A program made the position numbers and the translations under genes. A stretch of 64,000 nucleotides of DNA from Bacteriovoracaceae bacterium. Lineage in GTDB: Bacteria; Bdellovibrionota; Bacteriovoracia; Bacteriovoracales; Bacteriovoracaceae. Positions 8,290 to 16,050 of this stretch are shown here, piece by piece. A model generated the notes under the pieces. It saw only the letters and a program-made list of their open reading frames with translations. It ran no database searches and was not told the origin of the DNA. Numbering within the stretch: position 1 is the first letter of the stretch; every line of letters starts with the position of its first letter. The DNA is taken from NCBI GenBank assembly GCA_024711325.1, contig JANJTC010000007.1:124001-188000 (forward strand). Direction: 5' to 3'.

Positions 8290-9623
8290 TGAAGAAAAAA
8301 GATGAACAGTTAGATATTCTTGCCATAGGTCTGGATTCGTTTTCAATTGAGACGATTAAGGAATCATTGCAGGAAAATAAATTGAAGTATCAACTGACTT
8401 TTTTAAATGAGGTCAGTGAACTCGCAAGTGTAAGGAAGCGTCCTTTCCATGCCGTGTTCTTTTATTCCAATCGCCAAAGCCAAAAGACGGTTGATGATAT
8501 CCGAAGGATCCATCAAACCATTCCAAGAGCGGGGATTACTCTTTTGTCTCCACGACCGGACCATCTCGGTATCATTGGGGCCTTTAGGGCGGGATTGTTT
8601 GATTTTTTATCCCTGCCACTGGATAGGAACGAACTGCGTACAGTCATTTATCGTCTGAAACTGCATGGTGCTATTCAAAGCGGTCAATGGAATCCGGAAA
8701 GGGCCGTACTTCATTTATTTTCTCGACCTGAGAGCTTTTCCACCGTGCCGGATATTGCTTCGGGACTTGATCAATACTTAAGCCTCTTCTTTGAAATTGA
8801 AAAAGAGATCAACTTTACTTCAAATCTTAAAATCCTGGCCTCATTGAAGCAAAAATTAAAACTGTCTGAACATCAACTAAAACGTATTAAACGTTTTCTT
8901 TCGGATGAAACCGGATTGATTTTTGGTCTACGTTTCGTAAAAGAAAGGTTCTACTTTCTGATCAAGCGGGGCAATGGAAAACTATCTTATTTAGTGGCGA
9001 GAAATATTTCTAATTACACCAGTAAAGAAATATTAAGTGATTATCTGGCGAATGTTTTAAGAACTTCTCTTTCTATCCTCCATGAATCAAAGCGTAGAGA
9101 AGAGATCCGCATGCTGGCCCTGACTGATGAAGTGACGGGGCTTTTCAACCAAAGAAAGTTAGTTGAAGATCTGGAACTTTATATTGCTCGCTATCAACAT
9201 GATAAAACGGGTTTTAGCTTATTGTTTGTTGATATTGATTATTTTAAGAATGTTAATGATCAGTTTGGACACGTGGTAGGAAGCCAGCTCCTGATTGATA
9301 TGTCCAATGTCTTGAAGGCCCAGCTGCGCTCATCAGATTTAGTTTATCGCTATGGTGGTGATGAATTCATTGTTCTGCTTCCCAGGACAAGTGTGAGCGA
9401 AACCAAGAACATTGCCCTTCGAATTTCTGAAGCTGTTAAAAACGCTGAATTTAATATCGATAAGGATAAGAAATATCGTCTCTCCCTTTCGATCGGTCTG
9501 GCCGAGTTCCCGACTGACGCTACCAATGCCAAGTCCATCATCGATTTTGCCGACAAAATGATGTACATGTCCAAAAAGTCAGGACGTGGAAAAGTATTCC
9601 ACGTCACTGAAGTTGTTGCATAG
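8289..9623 (+). CDS. Diguanylate cyclase (GGDEF) with N-terminal pseudo-receiver domain
   Basis: Synthesises c-di-GMP from two GTP. Residues 1-125 form a receiver-like fold, but the position of the acceptor Asp (HAVFFYSN) has no aspartate, so it is probably a non-phosphorylated pseudo-receiver. A middle region (about 150-270) may be a degenerate GAF-like sensor. The GGDEF domain covers 275-440: the active-site GGDEF is at 356-360, FVDIDYFKNVND at about 313-324, and an RxxD product-inhibition I-site (RSSD, 347-350) sits five residues before it. All catalytic features are intact, so it should be active and feedback-inhibited. It is translationally coupled to the upstream acidic pseudo-receiver protein. 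Confidence 0.93.
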   Translation: MKKKDEQLDILAIGLDSFSIETIKESLQENKLKYQLTFLNEVSELASVRKRPFHAVFFYSNRQSQKTVDDIRRIHQTIPRAGITLLSPRPDHLGIIGAFRAGLFDFLSLPLDRNELRTVIYRLKLHGAIQSGQWNPERAVLHLFSRPESFSTVPDIASGLDQYLSLFFEIEKEINFTSNLKILASLKQKLKLSEHQLKRIKRFLSDETGLIFGLRFVKERFYFLIKRGNGKLSYLVARNISNYTSKEILSDYLANVLRTSLSILHESKRREEIRMLALTDEVTGLFNQRKLVEDLELYIARYQHDKTGFSLLFVDIDYFKNVNDQFGHVVGSQLLIDMSNVLKAQLRSSDLVYRYGGDEFIVLLPRTSVSETKNIALRISEAVKNAEFNIDKDKKYRLSLSIGLAEFPTDATNAKSIIDFADKMMYMSKKSGRGKVFHVTEVVA

Positions 9624-9627
9624 TCTA

Positions 9628-11673
9628 TTAGAGTTCTTTAAATCTTGGATCGTCGGCCTTAGGTGTTGTTATATCATCAATGGCAGCTTTTCTTTTTTTA
9701 GGTTTTAGTGGAAGGACATTTGCCGGTTTAGATTTTGATTTAACAGGGGAGTGCTTTACCTTCTGAAATTCATCAGCACTAGCACTAGCACCTTCAATTA
9801 ACATTTTTAACTCATTGGCCACATCTTCCAGTTCATGGGCCTGTTTACTGAGTTGAGTGGCAGCAACAGAAGAGTCATGAGAGATATTCGTGTTTTGCTG
9901 ATTGGCCTGGTCAATTTGTGACATGGCACTGGTTATTTCCTGAACTCCCCTTGACTGTTCTTTGGATGCAGAAGCAATTTCATAGACCATCTTATCCACG
10001 TTGCCGACATTCTCAAGAATTTCATCCAAGGCCACATCACATCTTTCTGCTGTCTTGATTCCTGTAGAGAGTTTTTCTTTTCCGTTTTCAACCAGTGTTT
10101 TAATTCTGCCTTGGGTGCTTTGGATAATTCCTTCAACTTTTCGAATACTTTGATCGAGGATGGAAGAAATCTCCGTTGCCGCCTTGCCTGACATCTCGGC
10201 CAGGTTTCCAACCTCATCGGCCACGACCGAGAAGCCCTGTCCGTGTTCACCGGCACGGGCAGCTTCCACAGAAGCGTTAAAAGAGAGAAGTTTAGTTTGG
10301 AAGACAATGTCGTTAATAACTTTGGTCTTTTCAGCGATTGTTGAAATGACTCCTACAATTTCTGAAAACTCTCTGTTGGTTTGTTCCATCTGTTGCATGA
10401 TCTCATTGTTACTCATTCCGATTTCTTTAATAGAGACCAGCATCTCTTCCACTGATCTTTTCCCTCTCTCTGAAGCCTTTTGGCTTTTGGCCGATTCTTC
10501 TTTTGAGCTTTGGGCCGAATCTGAATTCTTCTCTACCATGGCGCTAATCTCGTCAATTGCAGCTGACGTTTGTTGAACACTTGAGGCCTGTTCATTAGCA
10601 GCTTCTGAAAGGATGACAGCGTTCTTTTCAATCTCCTGCGAAGCTTCTGCAACATACCTGGAGCCCGTCATGAGATTATCTGCCACTGTGCGGAGAGACT
10701 GATTAATGGTCTTAACCATATAGAAAACAATAAGAGTGAGGGCGAGAGTAATACCCAGTATACTTAAGCTCATGATCCAAATTCTTGAAACGGCCTGAGA
10801 GTTGGTTTCTTGAACTTCTTTTAGAAGAAAGTTTGCTTGGTATTCAACTAACATTCCCAGCTTGTTAATCGCAGAAGTGATGGTATCAACAAAACCTACA
10901 GCATCTATTCCGTAATTTCCTACAGCTGAGTTCTTTAATACGGTCTGAAGAACTTTACTGACTTCATTCCATTCAGAAGATGTTTGAAACTCAGTCAAAA
11001 GATTTTTGGCCTTAAGATCCAGTATTAAGTTCCCGGAGGAAAGGGAAGTATCGGCCGAACTCTTTAAGGCCACAATGTTGTTCAGAGTTTCCGCATTGAT
11101 TGGTTTATTCGCCGAGAGAATTCCGGTCAATTGGGCCCGGAGTTGACCGGAGAACTCTTTGACTTCTTCAATTGAAGCTTGTGATCTCAATCCAATCGCT
11201 GCATTAACAATTTTTGTTTCATCTGCAGATTGAAAGCCGAGTCGGATGAGCTTAGCGATAAAGCTGATATATTTCTGAATAACCACTGCATTGGTGGTCT
11301 TCTTTTCTTTAACCTGTTCCATAAGTGCGGCGTGCTCCTGAAGAACTTGCTCGAGTTCAGGATAGGGAGTAGGCATATTTTTCAAGGCCTCTGCAAATGG
11401 GACCATGGCCTTACTGGTATTATTCCATTGTTCACGAAGATTTCCAGCTTCGATCGCTCCGTTTAAAAAAGCAACTGTCCGTGCCCGCTCTATTTGAAGC
11501 TGATGGATGAGAGTAGAGGCTTTTCCGTAGAGAGCAACTTTTTGGGTGATTTGACCAGCATCCTTATAGACTGCAAAACTTTGGGATAATTGATAGACCG
11601 CAAGACCAGCGAAGCAGAGAAAAGGTATGAGGCCAATCAGGACTATTTTCCATTTTAAGCTGAACTTGTTCAT
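9628..11673 (-). CDS. Methyl-accepting chemotaxis protein with NIT-like sensor
   Basis: A transmembrane chemoreceptor. It has an N-terminal transmembrane helix (about residues 10-28), then a large periplasmic helical domain whose beginning (LIHQLQIERARTVAFLNG) resembles the nitrate/nitrite-sensing NIT domain. A second transmembrane helix lies near residues 297-320, followed by a long cytoplasmic helical hairpin. The tip carries the variant signature VFQTKLLSFNASVEAARAGE followed by GFSVVADEV, which binds CheA/CheW. No clear HAMP domain is visible. The C-terminal tail is Lys/Pro-rich with no evident CheR pentapeptide. It converges on the GGDEF gene with a 4-bp gap. The ligand is unknown. Confidence 0.92.
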   Translation of the reverse strand: MNKFSLKWKIVLIGLIPFLCFAGLAVYQLSQSFAVYKDAGQITQKVALYGKASTLIHQLQIERARTVAFLNGAIEAGNLREQWNNTSKAMVPFAEALKNMPTPYPELEQVLQEHAALMEQVKEKKTTNAVVIQKYISFIAKLIRLGFQSADETKIVNAAIGLRSQASIEEVKEFSGQLRAQLTGILSANKPINAETLNNIVALKSSADTSLSSGNLILDLKAKNLLTEFQTSSEWNEVSKVLQTVLKNSAVGNYGIDAVGFVDTITSAINKLGMLVEYQANFLLKEVQETNSQAVSRIWIMSLSILGITLALTLIVFYMVKTINQSLRTVADNLMTGSRYVAEASQEIEKNAVILSEAANEQASSVQQTSAAIDEISAMVEKNSDSAQSSKEESAKSQKASERGKRSVEEMLVSIKEIGMSNNEIMQQMEQTNREFSEIVGVISTIAEKTKVINDIVFQTKLLSFNASVEAARAGEHGQGFSVVADEVGNLAEMSGKAATEISSILDQSIRKVEGIIQSTQGRIKTLVENGKEKLSTGIKTAERCDVALDEILENVGNVDKMVYEIASASKEQSRGVQEITSAMSQIDQANQQNTNISHDSSVAATQLSKQAHELEDVANELKMLIEGASASADEFQKVKHSPVKSKSKPANVLPLKPKKRKAAIDDITTPKADDPRFKEL

Positions 11674-11836
11674 GTATATCCTTTGGGTTTTTTAGAAAAA
11701 AGAAGTCATATCACTTTTCGCGAATCCTTAATTTTTCTTAATGATTTAAAAGTGTGATAAAAAACATGTTCAACAAAAGTAATACACAAAGAATAAAAAA
11801 TTGAGATAGAAGCGTTTTGGTACTATGATTTTCGTC

Positions 11837-12973
11837 ATGAAAACATTGGTCTTTTTTGCTTTAATTACCGTCTCTTTTACTCTTATGGCCGAAGAGAGAC
11901 CTCTTTCGGCCTGTCAGCTGGAGATTAAAGAGCATTGTCCTAATGAGACTGTTAGACCCAATACCATAAATTGCCTTTTAAAATTAGAAAAAGAAGTCAC
12001 TCCCCAGTGTAAGCAGGAGCTGCAAAGATTAGGCAAAGTCGTTGAAGCAACTGGGGCCCGTGGTGGTGGTGGCCTTTCTTCATTCGGAGGAGTCATGGGA
12101 GGCATAGGCCTCTTGCCTCCTAAGAAAACGATCGTTTCACTAAACGGCCAGCTCGCCCCTGAAGGTAATCCAACCGTCATCGAACAAAGTAAAATCAATA
12201 TCGCAACACCCATCTGGTCAGACGGGGGAGAGTCCTTTTCAATGTCCGTCAATGCTGGAAGACTCTCTTTCAACGAACAGCAGTCCTTTGATACTGGTAT
12301 TAAAACACCCAAAGAATTGAATCGAATTGAACTTGGCGCCCAGTACAGTAAGGCCATGAAGAGCAAAAGAATGTTTGGACTAAGAACTTCTATTGGATCG
12401 GCCAGTGACAAACCCTTTCACAGTAGCGATGAAATAACTTTCAGTCTGAATTCGTTTTACACAAATCCGGGTTCCACTGAGAACACTCATTGGATCTGGA
12501 CCGTCTTTCTCTCCAACAATAACCCGCTGATTAACTACGTTCCCATTCCCGGTTTCATCTACTTATACAAAACCGAAAAATTCACCGGCATGTTCGGTTT
12601 ACCTTTCTTAAGCATTCAATGGACACCCATCGAGCCCTGGATCTTTTCAATGTCCTACTTCATCACCAACTTCAACTCAGAAATCGCCTATGGATTCAGA
12701 GACAAAGTCCAGACCTTCACAGGCTTCTCCATCTCCCAACAAAGCTTCTTAAGGGCCGACCGCGATGAATTGCGCGACCGCCTCTTTTTCAACGAGAAAA
12801 AAATCTTTGCCGGTATTCGTTCACCGCTGACAAAATCCATCTCCGGCGAAATTCAATCCGGCATGGCCTTCGATCGAAAGTTAAAAGAAGGCGAGAGCTT
12901 TAATGATACTGAGATGGAAAGTGATTTTGGGAGGTCTTGGTATTTGGGGATGAGTTTGAATATTTTGATATGA
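11837..12973 (+). CDS. Secreted protein with Cys-rich head and predicted outer-membrane barrel
   Basis: Family not recognised. An ATG at 11825 is possible, but the ATG at 11837 starts directly with the signal peptide (MKTLVFFALITVSFTLMAEE). The mature N-terminus has four cysteines spaced as in Cys-rich repeat proteins (ACQLEIKEHC, NCLLKLEKEVTPQC), then a Gly-rich linker, then about 250 residues of alternating strands (SMSVNAGRLSF, NRIELGAQYS, FSMSYFIT) resembling an outer-membrane beta-barrel. Codon use is odd: from about 12510 to 12880 it is strongly C-ending (ttc, atc, acc, gcc), unlike the first part and unlike neighbours. The last 90 nt are G/T-rich. Confidence 0.7.
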   Translation: MKTLVFFALITVSFTLMAEERPLSACQLEIKEHCPNETVRPNTINCLLKLEKEVTPQCKQELQRLGKVVEATGARGGGGLSSFGGVMGGIGLLPPKKTIVSLNGQLAPEGNPTVIEQSKINIATPIWSDGGESFSMSVNAGRLSFNEQQSFDTGIKTPKELNRIELGAQYSKAMKSKRMFGLRTSIGSASDKPFHSSDEITFSLNSFYTNPGSTENTHWIWTVFLSNNNPLINYVPIPGFIYLYKTEKFTGMFGLPFLSIQWTPIEPWIFSMSYFITNFNSEIAYGFRDKVQTFTGFSISQQSFLRADRDELRDRLFFNEKKIFAGIRSPLTKSISGEIQSGMAFDRKLKEGESFNDTEMESDFGRSWYLGMSLNILI

Positions 12974-13148
12974 AGTAATTCTTAACATGATCTGAATTGC
13001 AAACGAAATGTGGTCGAATGATGGCAAACAAGCATTCTTAAGAAAAGTTATATCTAGATTTAGTAGCTACAATACGTTGTTATGAATTGAAAGTCCCGAT
13101 TTAAGAAATCTTATAATCAATGAAACTTAAGTTAAGCAATAAATTAGA

Positions 13149-13172
13149 CCTCCGAAGAGATATTTTTGGAGG
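13149..13172 (+). promoter_or_regulatory. Hairpin masking the Shine-Dalgarno sequence of the next gene
   Basis: CCTCCGAA (13149-13156) can pair with TTTTGGAGG (13165-13172; one G-U pair) around an 8-nt loop. The GGAGG at 13168-13172 is the only good ribosome-binding site for the ATG at 13178, so the whole site would be paired. It could act as a thermometer-like or protein-controlled switch, or be chance. Confidence 0.4.
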
Positions 13173-13177
13173 CATTG

Positions 13178-14051
13178 ATGAAGATTATATTTTTGTTGTT
13201 AACTGTAACTCTTTCTATTCAAACTTATGCTCATGAGAAAGGGAAAAAGAACGATCATCACAATAATCGGCATCATAAGATTAACTTAGATATTTCTTTA
13301 ATTCCATACTTCAAGCAAGATCAACAGAAATGCGAAACTCCATGGATTTTCGATAAAAGGAAATGCTTCCCTCGAAAATTCGACTCTTGGACGTTATGAT
13401 AGCTCTATAAACAACTTCATAGAGGGCGATGTCAGGATTATTGATTCATATGTCTCAGGCTCTAACAATACGTTCAAAGATAACTCTCTAGTTGTAAAAT
13501 CTAGCATTTGGGGGAATACAAGAATGTCTGACGAGGCTTATTTGTCTAATGTCATAGTGACTCGTCCGAATTTAAACCCTGGTACTAATCCAGGATATCT
13601 TTCCTTGTATGGAACAGTCTCTGCGCAAGATTGTGAATTTAATTTCGCTGGGTCGTTTAGCACAGGATACTTCTCACTTGGAGAAAGTGGTTACTGCACA
13701 CATTCAGGAATCGTTGTACCTTTAGTAAATAGAGAATTAAGTTCGATTTCATATGACAATAATGTAGATCAAAATATTACATATGCTTCTACTCCGTCTA
13801 AGTCCAAGTTAACGAATTTTAAAAGAGATATGGGAGAACGAAAAAAGAAACTGCTTGCTAAAATGGCGAATAATCAAAAAGAGACTAAAAGGAAGTCATT
13901 GAAAAATGCATACAGGGCCTTAGCTAGTTCTCTTGATTATAAGATGGAAGAAACTACAAGAAGCAACACATTTAGAAGTACTAAATCTGTTAACTTAAAG
14001 AAAATTCAATTAGAGAAAGAACAAATAAAAAATAAATACCAGAAGAAATAA
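13178..14051 (+). pseudogene. Frameshifted gene for a secreted beta-helix-like protein
   Basis: Two frames together look like one gene. The first frame (13178-13399) encodes a signal peptide (MKIIFLLLTVTLSIQTYA) and a His-rich stretch. Ignoring one base in the A4 run at 13355-13358 joins it to a frame that stays open to 14051, giving a protein of about 290 residues. Without the join, the second frame has an ATG at 13524 but is open and in keeping with protein sequence well upstream of it. The joined middle part (GNASLENSTLGRY, GDVRIIDSYVSGSNNTFKDNS) has the short Asn/Ser/Val repeats of a right-handed beta-helix. The C-terminal 110 residues are basic and probably helical. The shift may be a real mutation, a sequencing error or recoding. 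No family was recognised. Confidence 0.6.
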
Positions 14052-14091
14052 GTTACGATTTAAATATGAACCTCTTAAAGTGCAGGTATTT

Positions 14092-14823
14092 ATGATTATT
14101 AAAAGTGTACTTCTTGTTTTGTTAAATTTTTTCCTTGCTAATGCATCAGAACTTAAAGTTGAAGATAAGTTAAACGGTAGGGACGAGCTTGAAGCACAAT
14201 TTGTGCGAAAGAATGGACGTATTATATCAGTTTGGCGTCCCGAGTTTCATAATGAAAAGGAAAACTCCAAGCACTCTTGGTATAAAGATGCTATCACTAA
14301 TCCTTACAGCTTCTTCGCTCGAGATCTAAATGAGTCACTTGCTGATTTTGAGAGAATCGCTAAAGATTTTAATTCCTGCGTCTCTAAAACTAAATGGCCA
14401 GAAAGTAATGAATGCTTAAAGATAGTTGATTTTTGTTTTGGTGATCATGATTTACAAAATTCTTGTTTTGTTGATCTAGGCGCTCACTTTAAGTTAAATC
14501 CTCTTTGCCAAGGAACAACTTTCAAAAGTTGCATGTTGAGGTTTGAAAAAGAATTTAATCTCTATACTCAATGCTTTAATTTGAAACGTCATATCCATTT
14601 CGCTTTTTATCCTTTTGGTCCTAGTGCTGAAAGAGAAGATTTTGTTGGTATAAGGGTTGATGCTACTATTGATGAAGATGATAAGTATCACTGGATGAGT
14701 TGCGATTTTAGTTTATATAAAGGAAAAATATCAGTAATTGAAATAAATGAAGGGCTAGGTTGGGAAGCTACGCCTTCGAGACCATTTCCTCGTAGTAATT
14801 TCAAAAGTAAATCTGGACTTTAA
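14092..14823 (+). CDS. Secreted protein of unknown function, tandem paralogue 1
   Basis: Function unknown. The ATG at 14092 is preferred to a GTG at 14080 because it starts the signal peptide (MIIKSVLLVLLNFFLANA) directly. The mature ~225 residues contain about ten cysteines, mostly shared with the following gene, suggesting disulphides and periplasmic or extracellular location. Shared blocks include FVRKNGRIISVWRPEF, ITNPYSFFARDL, ECLKIVD and HFAFYPFGPSAEREDFVGIR. The gene is AT-rich with many tta, aat and aga codons. It and its neighbour arose by tandem duplication. A stretch of 72 nt (14596-14667) is identical in both copies. Confidence 0.7.
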   Translation: MIIKSVLLVLLNFFLANASELKVEDKLNGRDELEAQFVRKNGRIISVWRPEFHNEKENSKHSWYKDAITNPYSFFARDLNESLADFERIAKDFNSCVSKTKWPESNECLKIVDFCFGDHDLQNSCFVDLGAHFKLNPLCQGTTFKSCMLRFEKEFNLYTQCFNLKRHIHFAFYPFGPSAEREDFVGIRVDATIDEDDKYHWMSCDFSLYKGKISVIEINEGLGWEATPSRPFPRSNFKSKSGL

Positions 14824-15420
14824 TATTGAAAGAACACAAGGCTTCTAATGTTTCTAATTATTTTTTGTAGCATTACTCTCGTACTAAATATTGCTAATGC
14901 AAAAGAACAGAAAGTTGTAGATAAGTTGAACGGTGAGGATAAACTTGTTGCCCAATTTGTTCGAAAGGAAGGTCGAATTATTTCAGTTTGGCGTCCTGAA
15001 TTTTATAATGAAAAAGAGAACTCTATTCACCCTTGGTACAAAGAAGCTATTACTAATCCTTACAGTTTCTTTGCCCATGATCTAAGTGAGTCACTTTCTG
15101 ATTTTGAAAGAATTGCTAAGGATTTCAATTCATGTATCTCCAATACTAAGTGGCCAGAAAGAACTGAATGCTTGAAAATAGTTGATCTTTGCTTTGGAGA
15201 ACATGATCTACGTAATTCGTGCACTGTCGATTTATCTGATCGATACAAATTAAATCCTCATTGCAAAGGAACTTTTAAAAATTGCATAACAAGATTTGAA
15301 AAAGAATTTAATCTCTATGCTCAATGCTTTAACTTGAAACGTCACATTCATTTCGCTTTTTATCCTTTTGGTCCTAGTGCTGAAAGAGAAGATTTTGTTG
15401 GTATAAGGGTTGATGCTACT
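14596..15420 (+). repeat. 72-nt identical direct repeat shared by the tandem paralogues
   Basis: Positions 14596-14667 and 15349-15420 are identical over 72 nt, including silent positions, and encode HFAFYPFGPSAEREDFVGIR plus the next four residues. Sequence on either side differs at many silent positions. The span given covers both copies. Confidence 0.85.
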
Positions 15421-15576
15421 GTTGATAATCTTGATAAGTATTCTTCATTGAGTTGTGATTTTAGTTTATATAAAGGTAAATTATCAGTAATAAATATTGG
15501 GCAAGGGCTAGGTTGGGATTCTATACCTGAGAGACCATTCCCTCGTAATAATTTCAAAAGCAAATCAGGACTCTAG
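14848..15576 (+). CDS. Secreted protein of unknown function, tandem paralogue 2
   Basis: A close paralogue of the preceding gene, roughly three quarters identical in protein sequence by eye. It has a signal peptide (MFLIIFCSITLVLNIANA), the same Cys pattern with one or two differences, and the same C-terminal block ending FKSKSGL. An AAGG ribosome site lies 7 nt before the ATG. It follows the first copy by 24 bp, so the two are probably co-transcribed. The 72-nt stretch at 15349-15420 is identical to the first copy although flanking sequence differs. Function unknown. Confidence 0.7.
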   Translation: MFLIIFCSITLVLNIANAKEQKVVDKLNGEDKLVAQFVRKEGRIISVWRPEFYNEKENSIHPWYKEAITNPYSFFAHDLSESLSDFERIAKDFNSCISNTKWPERTECLKIVDLCFGEHDLRNSCTVDLSDRYKLNPHCKGTFKNCITRFEKEFNLYAQCFNLKRHIHFAFYPFGPSAEREDFVGIRVDATVDNLDKYSSLSCDFSLYKGKLSVINIGQGLGWDSIPERPFPRNNFKSKSGL

Positions 15577-15583
15577 TAAAATT

Positions 15584-15613
15584 AAAGGGCCATGATCCAA
15601 AAACCATGGCCTT
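15584..15613 (-). terminator. Hairpin terminator of the Lys-rich protein gene
   Basis: AAAGGGCCATG and CATGGCCTT form a stem with one bulged G around a 10-nt A-rich loop. Read on the minus strand, the stem is followed by a moderate T-rich run, which fits the end of the gene at 15621. The + strand lacks a T-run. Confidence 0.5.
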
Positions 15614-15620
15614 CATTGTA

Positions 15621-16037
15621 TTAAGCTTTCTTAGTAGATGGCTTCTTAGCAGTAAAACCTTTCTTCGGAGTAGCTTTTGCTACTTTCTTTCTAACAGCTT
15701 TCTTTGTTACAGGAGCTGCTTGTTTTTTAGTGCTGATTTTTGAATTCTTCTTGATTAGCTTATCAATCTTCGCTTGAAGAGAGTTAAGCTCCTTGCGGTG
15801 ACCATCAAGAAACTTCTTGGCCTTTCTTTCGATATCTTCTTTTTCTTTCTGAAGTTTTTTCTTCATGCTTTCAAGATCTCTATCGATCAGTTTGTTAAAA
15901 TCTTTTTGAGCATCTTTTACCATGAGGTTAAAGCTGTTTCTAAGATCATTGACGTTGACGTCAGAAATGAATGATTCAATGTTTGATTTGATTTCATTGA
16001 TTTTGCCGATAACTTTTTTCTTGGTTTCTTCAGACAT
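15621..16037 (-). CDS. Small coiled-coil protein with histone H1-like Lys/Ala tail
   Basis: 138 residues in two parts. Residues 1-95 are a charged helical region likely to form a coiled coil (KKLQKEKEDIERKAKKF). The last ~45 residues are Lys/Ala/Pro-rich with repeats such as KKAVRKKVAKATPKKG and end KKPSTKKA, resembling bacterial histone H1-like or AlgP-like tails. There is no signal peptide. A DNA- or polyphosphate-binding nucleoid role is plausible from composition; a phasin-like role is an alternative for the helical part. A single gene between the orphan island and nadE, with its own terminator. Confidence 0.7.
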   Translation of the reverse strand: MSEETKKKVIGKINEIKSNIESFISDVNVNDLRNSFNLMVKDAQKDFNKLIDRDLESMKKKLQKEKEDIERKAKKFLDGHRKELNSLQAKIDKLIKKNSKISTKKQAAPVTKKAVRKKVAKATPKKGFTAKKPSTKKA

Positions 16038-16050
16038 ATATCCTCCAGGA

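Noticed and set aside
13166-13399. Start of the secreted gene at a TTG at 13166
   Set aside because: The TTG lies in the ribosome-site region itself; the ATG at 13178 begins the signal peptide with GGAGG well placed.
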